From: Proales similis
Taxonomy: Eukaryota > Rotifera > Eurotatoria > Ploima > Proalidae
NCBI GenBank assembly: GCA_019059635.1
Contig: JAGVRJ010000009.1
Span: forward strand, 1,087,001-1,151,000
Reading direction: 5' to 3'
DNA: 64,000 nucleotides
The translations under genes were made by a program, and so were the position numbers. Position 1 is the first letter of the stretch; every line of letters starts with the position of its first letter. Below the pieces are notes generated by a model. It saw only the letters and a program-made list of their open reading frames with translations. It was not told the DNA's origin and ran no database searches. Shown here in pieces: positions 10,146 through 20,300 of this stretch.

Positions 10146-11962
10146 ATGCAATTTACGTCGGATCAAGTTAGTCGCGCGAGCAATTTCGCACATTTCACTC
10201 TCGTCAATGGTGTTAATTGAAGGCGTTGTCTGCCGAGGCGTTTTTCGAGGCCAAATCAGCTCAGCTCCATCAGAAATATGAAACTAAAATAGCCGTCATG
10301 TCTAACAAGCTGGTACTGTGGTGTGGCATGCATATTTGCCTTAATTTCGGGACAAGAATTCTGACTTGCTTCTGAAGGCTCAAGCGAATCTAGAGAATGA
10401 GCTTTTACGCGGTGAAAATCATCTGCTCAAAAGTGATTTAGTTGATTGCAAGGTCAGAGAGAAAGAGTCTTTCGAGCGAATTCAAATGAAATCAACTCAA
10501 ATCTTAGACCAAACTGGCCGAAAATGAGGAGATTGCGAAGCGCCAGGAAAAAAGCATCGAGCGCTCTGCTGAACAGGCCAAGGCTTTCTCTACTCATTTG
10601 TCTGACTGGCGATATAAATACAGAAATTTGCAGCAAAAGTACGAAGAGCTGGAAAAACTGGCGAGAACAGTGTCCGATTCGGGTTGAGAGACTTTGTTCG
10701 CATTTCAGAAAGATTAGATAATTGTGAAGAATGCGTTTTAGTCGAGCAGTTGAGAGGCCAGCATGAAGGTGTTCAGTTCAGGCTGCTCGAATTAGAAACG
10801 GAACGGGCCAGCCTGAAAGAGGAAATCGTTCGAGTCGAGACGCAGAACTGTCAGTTAAGAGAAGAGTTTAGCCGCCAAAAGCAAAAAGCCGATTCCGAGC
10901 TTTGCAAATTGAAGGATACGATTAGCCAAAATGAAGAAGATTTGGCCAAAGTATGACACCGGTCTCATTTTTGATATCGTGCTCAACTCAAGTGTCTATT
11001 CTCAGAAGGAAAAGCAACGAAACGAAGCAGACGAGAATCGGCGAATGGCTGAGAACCAAATTCAGGTTTGATAAACGTTTCTCTTCTGGAATGAGTGTTG
11101 ACTTGGTGCTAAATTCGATCCAGGCGTTAAAAAACGAGTTGGCCACAGTGGCCAGCAATCTGTCGACCAACAGGGCCATGCTGCTCAAGCAGAATAAATT
11201 GAGAGAAGCGCTTGAGGAAGAATTGAACGACGTGAAACTTTCTAGCGCTGCGATAGAGCAAGAGAACTCGACCCTACGATTTAAGTTGAGCGAACTTAAG
11301 ACAAATCAAGAAATTGAGATCGAACGACTTAACGATAAGGTTGAATTTCAGACGTTGAAAATTCTAGAAAAATGGCCAGCTTTTGTGATCAAAGGTGAAA
11401 GCGAATCAAATTGAGCTGGATGAAAAGGAAAAGGAGTGCCAGTCTCTGAATGCTGAGCTCATCTCACTAAAGGAGCAGCTTTGCTTTGTTCAGGTTCGTC
11501 ACAGAAAAATTAGAGAATCTGCTTTTAACTTTTTCCTGCTTTTTTCAACAGCTGTCCAATCAAGAATTGAGCGAATGGACAGAGAAACTAAAGAGAAAAA
11601 GATTCTCGGACAGTGTAGCCCAGACAGTGGAGCCCCGGACGGGCTGTGAAAGAAGCACACAAACAGAGACGTTTGCTATTCGACATTTTAAGCACAAATT
11701 TACTCAAACAGCAGAAATGGCGAATGAAGCAACAGCCACACAAACACGAACTGATGAGAACCGGAACGAGCTGACGCAGCTGTATGTGGACTATTTCTAT
11801 GGCAAAGTGAAGCTGAACAGCTTGCAGCGTCGCTCGAGTGAACAAGCAAAAGCTTGTGATGAGCGGAAAACTGAAAACACGCCGCCGCTGAAGCCGAGCC
11901 TCAAACATTCGAACGAAAGTGAAAAGATCAAGCTGCAAAAAAGGGTCAGGTTTTGTGAATAG
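10146..11962 (+). CDS. Coiled-coil protein with three LC8-type TQT motifs
   Basis: Nine exons (10146-10166, 10223-10312, 10357-10452, 10508-10682, 10709-10950, 11006-11065, 11124-11339, 11395-11493, 11552-11962) join in frame to 469 residues. Residues about 8-365 are almost continuous Glu/Lys/Leu/Gln heptads, a long coiled coil. The non-coiled C-terminus contains three TQT tripeptides within about 35 residues (RSTQTE, KFTQTA, ATQTRT), the core of dynein light chain LC8 binding sites, then a basic tail with Ser/Thr/Pro. Known LC8 array proteins are often dimeric coiled-coil scaffolds at centrosomes, nuclear pores or spindles, so a scaffold role is my inference. I cannot name an orthologue. The first 21-nt exon is the least certain. 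The stop is only 57 bp from the convergent mucin gene's stop. Confidence 0.7.
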
Positions 11963-12001
11963 AAATTCTGATTCAATCAACTCTCACCGACAAGATTCAT
12001 G

Positions 12002-12007
12002 TTTATT
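12002..12007 (-). terminator. Poly(A) signal of the mucin-like gene
   Basis: AATAAA on the minus strand, 13 bases past the stop at 12020. The convergent coiled-coil gene ends at 11962, so only about 57 bp separate the two stop codons. Confidence 0.5.
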
Positions 12008-12019
12008 TCAGTAAAAATT

Positions 12020-15000
12020 TCAAATTTGCTCTTTTGCTTGTTTTTTAGCAAGAAGCTTTCTGTAGAATGCAATTCTGGTGAAAAATCCCATCACAAGGGC
12101 AAAGGCAAGAATATGGCAAAGCGAGAGCAGAATCCAGAATAAAACGAGAAGCAGAAGAAAAGAGAGAAGGTTGCATTTGTATGATTGTATGCTTTCTTCA
12201 CAGGTCGAAGCTGCGCCTGTGCTATTCGCCTCGGCGCTGGTGAAATCGAGTGGGCTGTTGGAGTCACTTGTGGCAAGAAATGAATTTGAAGATGATGCTT
12301 CACTCGTTATCAAGCTCGATTTGGTCGAGGTTGTGACCAACTCTTGAGAAAATATGGCAATCGTTGTAAGTTCTGTTGATTCGAGATGAGTAGCTTCGTT
12401 TGTAGACCAAACTATTGATGAGGTGGCCGTTGCTTTATCTAATGCTGAGGTGGTTTCCAGATCTGATTGTGGTAAACTGCTCTGTGTTGCATTGTCAGTG
12501 ACTTTTGAAGCAGATTCAACAGTCTGCGACGGCGAAGTCTCTTGAACAGTTGTATCAATTACTGTAGCAAAAACTTCCGAAACGGCATGTTGACGTGTAA
12601 CCTGCGTAGTAGGCTTGGTGGAAGCATCAGTCGTGGGTTCGGTCGTAGGTTCAGTAGTTGGTTCAGTAGTTGGTTCGGTCGTAGGTTCAGTAGTTGGTTC
12701 AGTAGTTGGTTCGGTCGTAGGTTCAGTAGTTGGTTCTGTAGTTGGTTCGGTCGTGGGTTCAGTAGTTGGTTCTGTAGTTGGTTCGGTCGTGGGTTCAGTG
12801 GTTGGTTCAGTAGTTGGTTCGGTCGTGGGCTCCGTAGTTGGTTCGGTAGTTGGTTCGGTCGTGGGCTCCGTAGTTGGTTCTGTAGTTGGTTCGGTCGTGG
12901 GTTCAGTGGTTGGTTCAGTAGTTGGTTCGGTCGTGGGCTCCGTAGTTGGTTCGGTAGTTGGTTCGGTCGTGGGTTCAGTGGTTGGTTCAGTAGTTGGTTC
13001 GGTCGTGGGCTCCGTAGTTGGTTCGGTAGTTGGTTCGGTCGTGGGTTCAGTGGTTGGTTCAGTAGTTGGTTCGGTCGTGGGCTCCGTAGTTGGTTCGGTA
13101 GTTGGTTCGGTCGTGGGTTCAGTGGTTGGTTCAGTGGTTGGTTCGGTAGTTGGCTCGGTCGTGGGCTCTGTAGTTGGTTCGGTAGTTGGCTCGGTCGTGG
13201 GCTCCGTAGTTGGTTCAGTAGTTGGTTCAGTAGTTGGTTCAGTAGTTGGTTCGGTCGTGGGCTCCGTAGTTGGTTCGGTAGTTGGCTCGGTCGTGGGCTC
13301 CGTAGTTGGTTCGGTAGTTGGCTCGGTCGTGGGCTCCGTAGTTGGTTCGGTAGTTGGCTCGGTCGTGGGCTCCGTAGTTGGTTCGGTAGTTGGTTCAGTA
13401 GTTAGCTCTGTGGTTGTCTCTTGAACAGTTGTCGTTTCTAAGATGGTTGTAATTTCAGTAATTTCAAACTCCCAAAAAGTGTCGCGTTTTTCTTCTCTAG
13501 AAATAGGCTGGCAGTATTCGACCCCAATCGCAATTCCAAAATCAAAAGTCACAAAATAATGATCTGGAGGGAGGGAGTTTGCTGGAACATCAAGAGACAG
13601 AGTTTTGCCGGAGAATTTTGATGAATCGATTGCAAGTGCATCAACTGAATGCACAATTGATCCAGAAGTGCGTGAATAGAACAGAATTTTTGCTGATTTC
13701 TTAGGCTTTTGTACTTGAACGTTAAACTCAATCTTAAAAGTCATGAGCCCACTCGGATCTTGAACAAAGTTGGCCGAGAGCAATCCACTGGGAGAGCAGC
13801 TTATTATCTCGGGGTCTGGAATGCCAGCCAAAACAGTGAAGCAGGATATCTCAGATATGAGCAAACTAGAGCTCTGAGCAGTGGCACAAATCAAGTTTGG
13901 CCCTGTTTGCTGGCTAGTCGGAATCCAATTTAATTCTTTAGACCATCTGTTGGCTTGGCCGCTGACTTTTATCAACGGACCCGACACGATTCCGGATGGT
14001 CCGATCAGCTGAATCGATTCTATCACCTCTCCGGTGCAATTCTCAAAGGCTACAATTCTCTCCTTCAACTGCTGCCCGACTGGAGTTGCAAAACAAGCGT
14101 CAACCGGACGATCGCCGATTATTTTCGGCCTTAAGAGGGAAGCCTTAAAGCAAAAGCTTACATAAACCTAATAATAATTAGTTACATACGGCACGGTGCA
14201 GGGGGAGGTGGACTCGACAACTTCGATGAGAAACTGAACTTAAAATTAACCAAAATTAAATCAAAACTGATTGAAACCATTATTGGATTGACTCAGTGGC
14301 TTACTTGGCACTGAACTGAACGGGGTTGTAGATGATGAGTCTTTGAAGTCTTCAATTTGAATAGCTGCTGCGTACCATCCGAGGGCCGCAGAACTTCCAT
14401 CGAATTTAAACGAACAATCATTAGACAATTGACCGGAAGGAACAGCCTGGCAAACGTCGCCGCATTCAAATCGAGCTGCACTTGACCAACGGCACTTGAC
14501 CAAGTCGTTGTCGGCGTCTGAAGTAGCCAGCTTGAACGTGTACTCCAAACCTTTGCGAATACGAATGATCGGTGGCACCAGGCTTGTCGGCGAATTGTTT
14601 ATTTGCCCAGTGTCTGATCTGACTCGGGTGTCGAGGTTCACTCTCAGCTCAAAGCCACACTGATCGGGCGCTTTGTTTGTGTTTGCTCCCACTGCAGACA
14701 GACGTAGCCAATTGCCTCCCTTGAAGCCCAATTGAATGTTGCTTGAAGTCGGTAGGCTCACGATCATCTTTTTCTCTCCGAAGCTCCAATCTTCGCTAAC
14801 AGAATAGGCGGTGCAAACACTAAATGTGTTCAACGGATTCAGGTAAATGTCTTTTAAATTTTGGGATGGGCAGCCGTTCCAGCATTTTATGTCCAGCTTC
14901 TCGCCCATCTGGCCCTTTGAAGCGATTGTTTTATCGTCACAGAAGCAGCCGGAGAAGCCGCGACGCCAAGCGATGTTCAAACCGATCTCGAATTTGCCTG

Positions 15001-15106
15001 CATTCACTCCGCTCAATATGGGCTTGCAGGAAAGGCTAGCGCCACGAAAATGCGTGGCATCGACTGCGGCGATTAGTAAAATGGCGATCAAGTGAAAGCG
15101 TATCAT
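12020..15106 (-). CDS. Membrane-anchored mucin-like protein with TTEP array (992 aa)
   Basis: Three exons (14305-15106, 14186-14238, 12020-14143) give 992 residues. A signal peptide (about 1-17) precedes a mature end beginning THFRG, like a family of uncharacterised invertebrate surface proteins known to me by that N-terminus. A cysteine-containing ectodomain follows (about 18-500) with two halves of beta-sandwich character. Next come about 65 TTEP tetrapeptide repeats (about residues 530-790), a Ser/Thr-rich stalk, a hydrophobic transmembrane segment (about 940-975) and a short basic cytosolic tail. The repeats are an ideal dense O-glycosylation target, so the protein probably forms an extended, negatively charged surface brush. 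Function is unknown. Repeat copy number probably varies between alleles and may be miscounted by assembly. Confidence 0.85.
12620..13410 (-). repeat. 12-bp minisatellite encoding (TTEP)n, with 36/72-bp higher order
   Basis: About 65 copies of a 12-bp unit (plus-strand form GTTGGTTCAGTA and variants). Silent variants are arranged in larger periods: about 72 bp across 12,900-13,120 and about 36 bp across 13,150-13,390. This suggests expansion by unequal exchange of multi-unit blocks while the encoded peptide stayed fixed. Confidence 0.9.
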
Positions 15107-15460
15107 TGACTTGGAGGGCTTTATTAGTTGCTGAATCTGACTGACAATCGTGGGGCCACATATTCACTTTTATTGCAGTTGCAGTGCTGTTTGATCACAA
15201 ATATTTGCCTCACTTGACTCGAACATTCAAATTTACTGAGTGTCTTGCGACTCTTTTTTTTTTCTAACGCACTCAAGTTATCCCACAGTAAATATTTAAC
15301 CACGCCTGTTGTTATAATTTATTTTTAGTCATTTAATAATGTGTATTCGTTCAAGCTGATTTTCTTCTCACATGTCTTAGCAAGAGTTAAACTCGATTTT
15401 AGGCTTATCAAAGTTTAATTCCACTTAATCGATTATTTGATTGATCAATTCTGAGGATGC
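15107..15460. other. AT-rich spacer
   Basis: This lies between the 5' end of the mucin-like gene and the 3' end of DJ-1 copy A, both on the minus strand. It is AT-rich with a T10 tract near 15256. No coding signal or promoter element is clear. Confidence 0.4.
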
Positions 15461-16140
15461 TCAATGACATCGGATGAGAAGCTTGTCGGCAAGCTCCCTG
15501 GATTCTTTTTGTCCCACCAAGAGGTCAACCAGTCTGAGGGCGAATTCGAATGCCGTGCCTGGGCATTGACTGGTCACCAGTTTGCCGTCTACAACCACTC
15601 GTTCGTCGCTTAGTTTATAATCGTTCTTGAGCTGTTCTCTGAACGGCGGATATGTGGTGATGCGGTGCTGTAGATCTATTTTATTTGCTCTGAGCACTTT
15701 GGTTCCTACAGAGCCAAAGAGTTAAATTGCTTTCTAAATGTTTGCTAATCGCATTCTGTTGAGAGGTTCACCTGAGCAAATGGCAGCAATTATTTTCCCA
15801 CTACTGTGATGACTTAGAAGCAAAGAGTTGACAATCGACGACTTGATTAGATGAATAAGCGTGGAAGGGCAATGACGCAGTTGGATTGAACGCAGCATAC
15901 CTGAGCCAGAGTGTCTCCACCAGGTCCACCTGGAATGACGACTGCGTCGAATAAGTCGTTCTTACAGTCGCTGAGCTTTATGTCCGGCACGATCACAGTG
16001 TTCAGATTGCATCTGACTGGCTTGTCAGTGTCCACACCGGCAATAGTCACATCCAGGCCGGCGCGTCTCAGCACGTCCAAGGTGATAATCAATTCGCACT
16101 CTTCAGTGCCTTCAGTTATCAACATCAAAACTCTGCCCAT
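15461..16140 (-). CDS. DJ-1/PARK7-family protein, copy A
   Basis: DJ-1 proteins are small dimeric oxidative-stress sensors and protective glyoxalase/deglycase-like enzymes. Three exons (15901-16140, 15772-15841, 15461-15705) give 184 residues, against 189 in human DJ-1. The start is ATG 16140. Diagnostic features are the N-terminal strand and TEECELIITLDVLRRAG helix with the conserved Glu that activates the cysteine, the FDAVVIPGG loop, the redox cysteine in the nucleophile elbow AAICSG, and SQCPGTAFEFAL near the C-terminus. There is no targeting extension, so it is likely cytosolic. It lies 200 bp downstream of a second, N-terminally extended copy on the same strand, with introns at equivalent positions, so they are tandem duplicates. 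A TATAAATA-like element lies at 16214-16221, about 75 bp upstream of the start. Confidence 0.93.
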
Positions 16141-16339
16141 TTTCACTTTGTCTCTTGGCTTAATCTTTTCTCTTTTTTTTCACTTTCTACTCGTTCTGGT
16201 CTTTTATCGGAAGTATTTATATTCGCGTTTGAGAGGTGGAGTCAGTCCAATATAAGCAACAAGTTCGATTTATTTTAAGCGAAGAGTCTTTAAATAGAAT
16301 TGCATGGGAGCGATCGGCTAGAGCGAGGTGAGGGCCAGT

Positions 16340-17094
16340 CTAGAACTTAAGCCGCATCGGGTCAATCAAGGAAGCGCTCTTCTCTCCGCCCAGCAAATAT
16401 TCGACTATTTTGAGCGCAAATTCGAACGTGGTTCCCGGACCTTGACTTGTGATTATGTTGCCGTCTTGCACAACTCGCTCCTCCTTCCAGTTGTATTCGC
16501 TGGCCAGCTTATCCTTCAAGGATGGATAGCAAGTAACCGATCGACCCAAGCCGATCTTGTGGCTCATCAACGCGGTCGGTCCTGTCAACCATCAAGGAGG
16601 GTAAAGAGCAAATCGAGATTGATCTAGAAGAGATTCACACCTGCACAAATGGCGGCAACCAGTTTCTCCTTGTTGAAATGCTCCTTCAAAATGCTTCCCA
16701 CAGTCTCGTCCTTGTCGTGGCTAGTTTACAGCGAAGCAGTGCAAACGGAGAAAAAGGATGAAATTACAGATGCGCAGATTTCAGCGCCTTTGGCACCGCC
16801 GGGAACAATAACGGCATCAAAAGTTTGACTAGCGACCGACGAGAGGGCCACGTCGGGACTTATTTTGACTTGACGACTGCAGACAACGGCTGAATCATCT
16901 TTGACGCCGGCTAAAGTGACTTGAATGCCTGCTCTACGAAGCGTGTCCACAGTGATCACTGTTTCCATCTCTTCGGCTCCTTCGGCTAAGAATACAAGTG
17001 CTCTGGTGCTCATGGCTGTCCCTAAGCTTCTAAGTGCGTATTTTCCGACGCTTGATTTGAAGGCTTTAGATGCCAGGGGCTTCAATACAAGCAT
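16340..17094 (-). CDS. DJ-1/PARK7-family protein, copy B, with N-terminal extension
   Basis: Three exons (16768-17094, 16641-16710, 16340-16581) give 212 residues. The core matches DJ-1: FLAEGAEEMETVITVDTLRRAG with the catalytic-site Glu, FDAVIVPGGAKGA, the redox cysteine in AAICAG, and SQGPGTTFEFAL. Compared with copy A and human DJ-1 it has 27 extra N-terminal residues rich in Lys, Arg, Ser, Ala and Leu with no acidic residue, resembling a mitochondrial presequence. The canonical DJ-1 start is kept as an internal ATG (17013, MSTRALVF). Use of both starts could give mitochondrial and cytosolic forms. Intron phases and positions match copy A. Confidence 0.93.
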
Positions 17095-17609
17095 GATGAT
17101 GAATTTAAATGTTCGGCCAAATAGAGCGCGCTCGACTCATTCAAATAGAGCCAAATAGAGTTTTTTGGCTGTTGGAGCACAAATGTCATACACAGTGCAT
17201 TCATGAAATTGATGGAAAAATGCTTGCCGATGTTTGGGAGTGCGCAAGCTTAAGTAAATTCAGAAGGAGTACATTTAGCTTGCAGGTTGCGTGGATTCGA
17301 GTAGATGTCTGCCAGCCTGCCAAAGTGTGAAATAAATTATGTGATGAAGAAGAAGAAGAGTGGGTGATCAGCTCGTCAGAAGTGTGACCATTCAAGTCCA
17401 AGTGAAAAGAGAACAAAAAAAAGCAAGACAATTTAAAAGTCGAGGAATAGAACGAGAGTGCGGTGACCGTTTGGTGTGCGTCTAAATGGTTTTAAATTCA
17501 CCAGTGCTCACTAAAGGAGCGAGGAGTAAAATGAACTTAATTATGCAAACGAGTGTGCGGCTGAGATAGTAAATGGGGAGGAGATTTTGAAACACTCTGG
17601 TCACAGAAC
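17095..17609. other. Divergent spacer between DJ-1 copy B and Tudor-like gene
   Basis: AT-rich, with no supported ORF. It should hold the promoters of two divergent genes, but no TATA box or other element is convincing. Confidence 0.4.
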
Positions 17610-19646
17610 ATGATGTCGGTGTCATCGTCAAGCGTTAGTTGGCAAGGCCCACTGCTCGAAGAAGACGCTCTAGATACAGTTAATGGGAACCCAATTAACA
17701 TCGATCAATTAGCGTCTACCACAGTGGTTAAATTGGCCAGTAAACAGGCAATCGCAACACCAGCAGAATCAACGGCCAACAACACACATGAGGATTGCAG
17801 GCTAGTACTCGATGAACTATTGGATAATTGCGAGAACATGCGGCAAGCCGAATCAGTAGCGAGTATGGACCCAGTTCAGTCAAATAGTGAAGACCTACCA
17901 GTCCAATCTGTCGAATTAAGCATTTCGTCTACTGAATCTCAGCGCAGTGAGCAAGTGACGACTGAAGCGGCTAAGCCTAGAGAAAAGGTGCTTCTCAGAC
18001 GGGTGACAACCGTCAAGACAGTTAAGTTTGTCACAAAGACCTTGTTCGAGGAGCACTTTGACTCGAACGGGAAGCTGCTCAAACGACTGGTCAAAGACAG
18101 AAAACGAAAAAAGGAGCTGAGCAGTGAATCGAAAAAGTCAAAATGGATACCAGTCAAAGAGAAGATGAATGCTCGCTCGGATTACCGACTGGACTGGTCT
18201 ACAGACGAGGAATTGTTCGAATCGCACGACAAGGCCCCTTTTGACAAGCAAGCAGCCAGATCAGATCAGAAATCGTATGCAGCCGATCTTCCGCTCAACC
18301 ACAAAGAGCCGGAAGAAGAACTGGTGCAATCAGACCTGATAAGGCAAGAAAGAGAATTCAACGAAGCTTTGAAAGCGCCTCGCTTAAGTCGACGCCGTTT
18401 TCTGTCCAAAAGATATGAACTCGAAGAGAAGGAACAAAAGAAGCCAAGTCGCGTCAAACCGTCAAGCGGCCAACTCAAGCTGCAAAAGAAAGAAAAGAAA
18501 CTGGCCGAAAGAGAGAAGCAGCTGAAGGAATTTTACGACCTATCCAAATTCCAAATTGCCAATGATGGATTTGCCACCAAATCTTCCATTCAGATAAGCC
18601 CAATTGAGCCCGAGCCGAGTCAGCTGTCCGAAAAGTCAGACGTGGACGAAGATATCTCCATATTCGACGATAACAACATCATTCATGAAGAGCCGGTTCA
18701 GACGGAAACAAGCAACCTCGCTCAAGTAACCAAGCCTTGTAAAGTCACCCTTGAGCGGCTGCCGAGTCAAGTCATTCACAAATGGTCATTGTCGAACGGC
18801 CAGCCGAACGATGCCGAGGAGGGGCCAAGGAAAAATCCGCAAACGCTTCGCTTCTACTCGTCCATATCGCTGAGAACTGGCGGCTGTGTGTTTGTGCCAG
18901 TGACAAGTGGCATATATGTCGCCGCCAAAGTTGAAAAGCTGATCAGAAAAACTGGACCAGAGCGGTTGGTTGAATGCACACTATTGAACTCATTCCCTCT
19001 TCCCACTGGCGACTCGGTTGTCTCGCCAATCACTAAAGTCATACATCCAAGCTTGATAAAAGCCGGCGATCGATTGAGCACGTATTGTAAATCAGAGAAC
19101 CAGTTTGAAGAGTCGATATTGCGGCACTTTGTGAGCTCATCAAAAAAGAGTCGAAATAATATACCAGTGCTGATTGTTAAAGTAATGCCGTTCGGTCACA
19201 CGAAAAAGCTCGATATTGGCTCGATTAAGATTTCGCACAGAGAGGCGCAACTTATTCTCCAACGAACAAGCAATTCAACCAAAGTCCTTAGCGACTCGGA
19301 GCCTGATCAATCTAATAGTTCGTCCGAAGAAACAAGCGATTTTGAAGACCCGTTCCAGCCGCCAGTTAAAAAGCGTCAGCGCGAAACCACGCCCGAAATG
19401 GAAGTTATCGAGCTCTCAGACACGGCCACCAACTCGGAAACGCTTCTTCCCAGCACCAAAAAGCACCGCAGTGCGAAATCGCTGCAAACCGTGAAGTCAG
19501 CCGAGCCTCCTGTGCCATCGCCACGAAAATTTTCTCAACCAAGAGTTATGCAGACATTCAGCAGTCGCTCTTGTAACTTTGACGGCAGCAAGCCGACCAA
19601 GTTTTTCGATTTGTTCCAACGCGAGCGATCATCTACCTCAAATTGA
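17610..19646 (+). CDS. Nuclear protein with possible tandem-Tudor region (678 aa)
   Basis: A single-exon gene of 678 residues starting at ATG 17610. It is highly charged and low-complexity, with basic clusters that look like nuclear localisation signals (RKRKKE, PVKKRQRE, TKKHR). A central charged region (about 120-330) includes a helical Lys/Glu segment. An ordered block at about 410-520 (GGCVFVPVTSGIYVAAKVEK, then GDSVVSPITKVIHPSLIKAGDRLSTYC) has the strand spacing of a tandem Tudor fold and loosely resembles the 53BP1/Crb2 chromatin reader in order. No BRCT domain follows, and the ORF ends after a Ser/Thr-rich tail. A chromatin or DNA-damage role is therefore only a guess. No conserved aromatic cage is verifiable by eye. 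The ORF itself is solid. Confidence 0.7.
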   Translation: MMSVSSSSVSWQGPLLEEDALDTVNGNPINIDQLASTTVVKLASKQAIATPAESTANNTHEDCRLVLDELLDNCENMRQAESVASMDPVQSNSEDLPVQSVELSISSTESQRSEQVTTEAAKPREKVLLRRVTTVKTVKFVTKTLFEEHFDSNGKLLKRLVKDRKRKKELSSESKKSKWIPVKEKMNARSDYRLDWSTDEELFESHDKAPFDKQAARSDQKSYAADLPLNHKEPEEELVQSDLIRQEREFNEALKAPRLSRRRFLSKRYELEEKEQKKPSRVKPSSGQLKLQKKEKKLAEREKQLKEFYDLSKFQIANDGFATKSSIQISPIEPEPSQLSEKSDVDEDISIFDDNNIIHEEPVQTETSNLAQVTKPCKVTLERLPSQVIHKWSLSNGQPNDAEEGPRKNPQTLRFYSSISLRTGGCVFVPVTSGIYVAAKVEKLIRKTGPERLVECTLLNSFPLPTGDSVVSPITKVIHPSLIKAGDRLSTYCKSENQFEESILRHFVSSSKKSRNNIPVLIVKVMPFGHTKKLDIGSIKISHREAQLILQRTSNSTKVLSDSEPDQSNSSSEETSDFEDPFQPPVKKRQRETTPEMEVIELSDTATNSETLLPSTKKHRSAKSLQTVKSAEPPVPSPRKFSQPRVMQTFSSRSCNFDGSKPTKFFDLFQRERSSTSN

Positions 19647-20300
19647 ATTTGTTTTCGCACACCGACCTAGTGGCCAAATTAAAAGACCTAAAAAAAAAGC
19701 AATTTAATTGAACAAATTTACAAGTAAAATAGACCACGATCATAACCGCCAATTAGCAAATGATCAACAAGAATCATTTGTCAGTAAAACAGCTACCGAG
19801 ACCAGTTGGGATTTTGCGAGCTGATCTTCTTGCCGTTTGAGTTTCGTTCCATTCCGTTTGTGCATATTTTCTTCGTTTCGTTTCTCACTTTTCTGTGCGG
19901 CGTTTTCACGCTGGCAGTTCCATTTCAGCATGTTCTTCTGTTCTTTTTCATCGTTCACTTTATCCTGTTCTCTACGGTCTGCCCCAAAAGCTTTCAAGCT
20001 CGCACCTCTTCTGTAGCTTTCATTCTCTCTCTTTCGCTGTTTTTCTCTATCTCTCTATTTTTTTTTCGCTTCGAAATTTCTCCCCACATAAATGATCGTG
20101 TCAAATTTAAATTTAAATTGAATAAAACACCATTCAATCAACAAGTGATCGAAATCGATTGACTATTGAATGCATTTAAAGAATAGCTGCTTGTGGAGTG
20201 AACAGAACAATTTAATTAAATCACAGTTTGAAATATTAATGACCTTGAACCTTACAGACAACTTTTCAGACATAAATACACACACGTGCGTGAGTAAGAT
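19647..20300. other. Intergenic, AT-rich with CT tract
   Basis: Convergent 3' ends of the Tudor-like gene and the lectin receptor gene. A pyrimidine-rich stretch sits at about 20020-20075. ORFs here are low-complexity and unsupported. Confidence 0.4.

Noticed and set aside
12542-13424. Long plus-strand ORFs of 287 and 269 codons (Phe/Trp/Arg-rich and Val-Gly-Ser-Val repeats)
   Set aside because: They are the antisense of the TTEP minisatellite. A 12-bp unit without stops keeps every frame open, so length means nothing here. The real gene is on the minus strand, with signal peptide, splice sites and a transmembrane segment.
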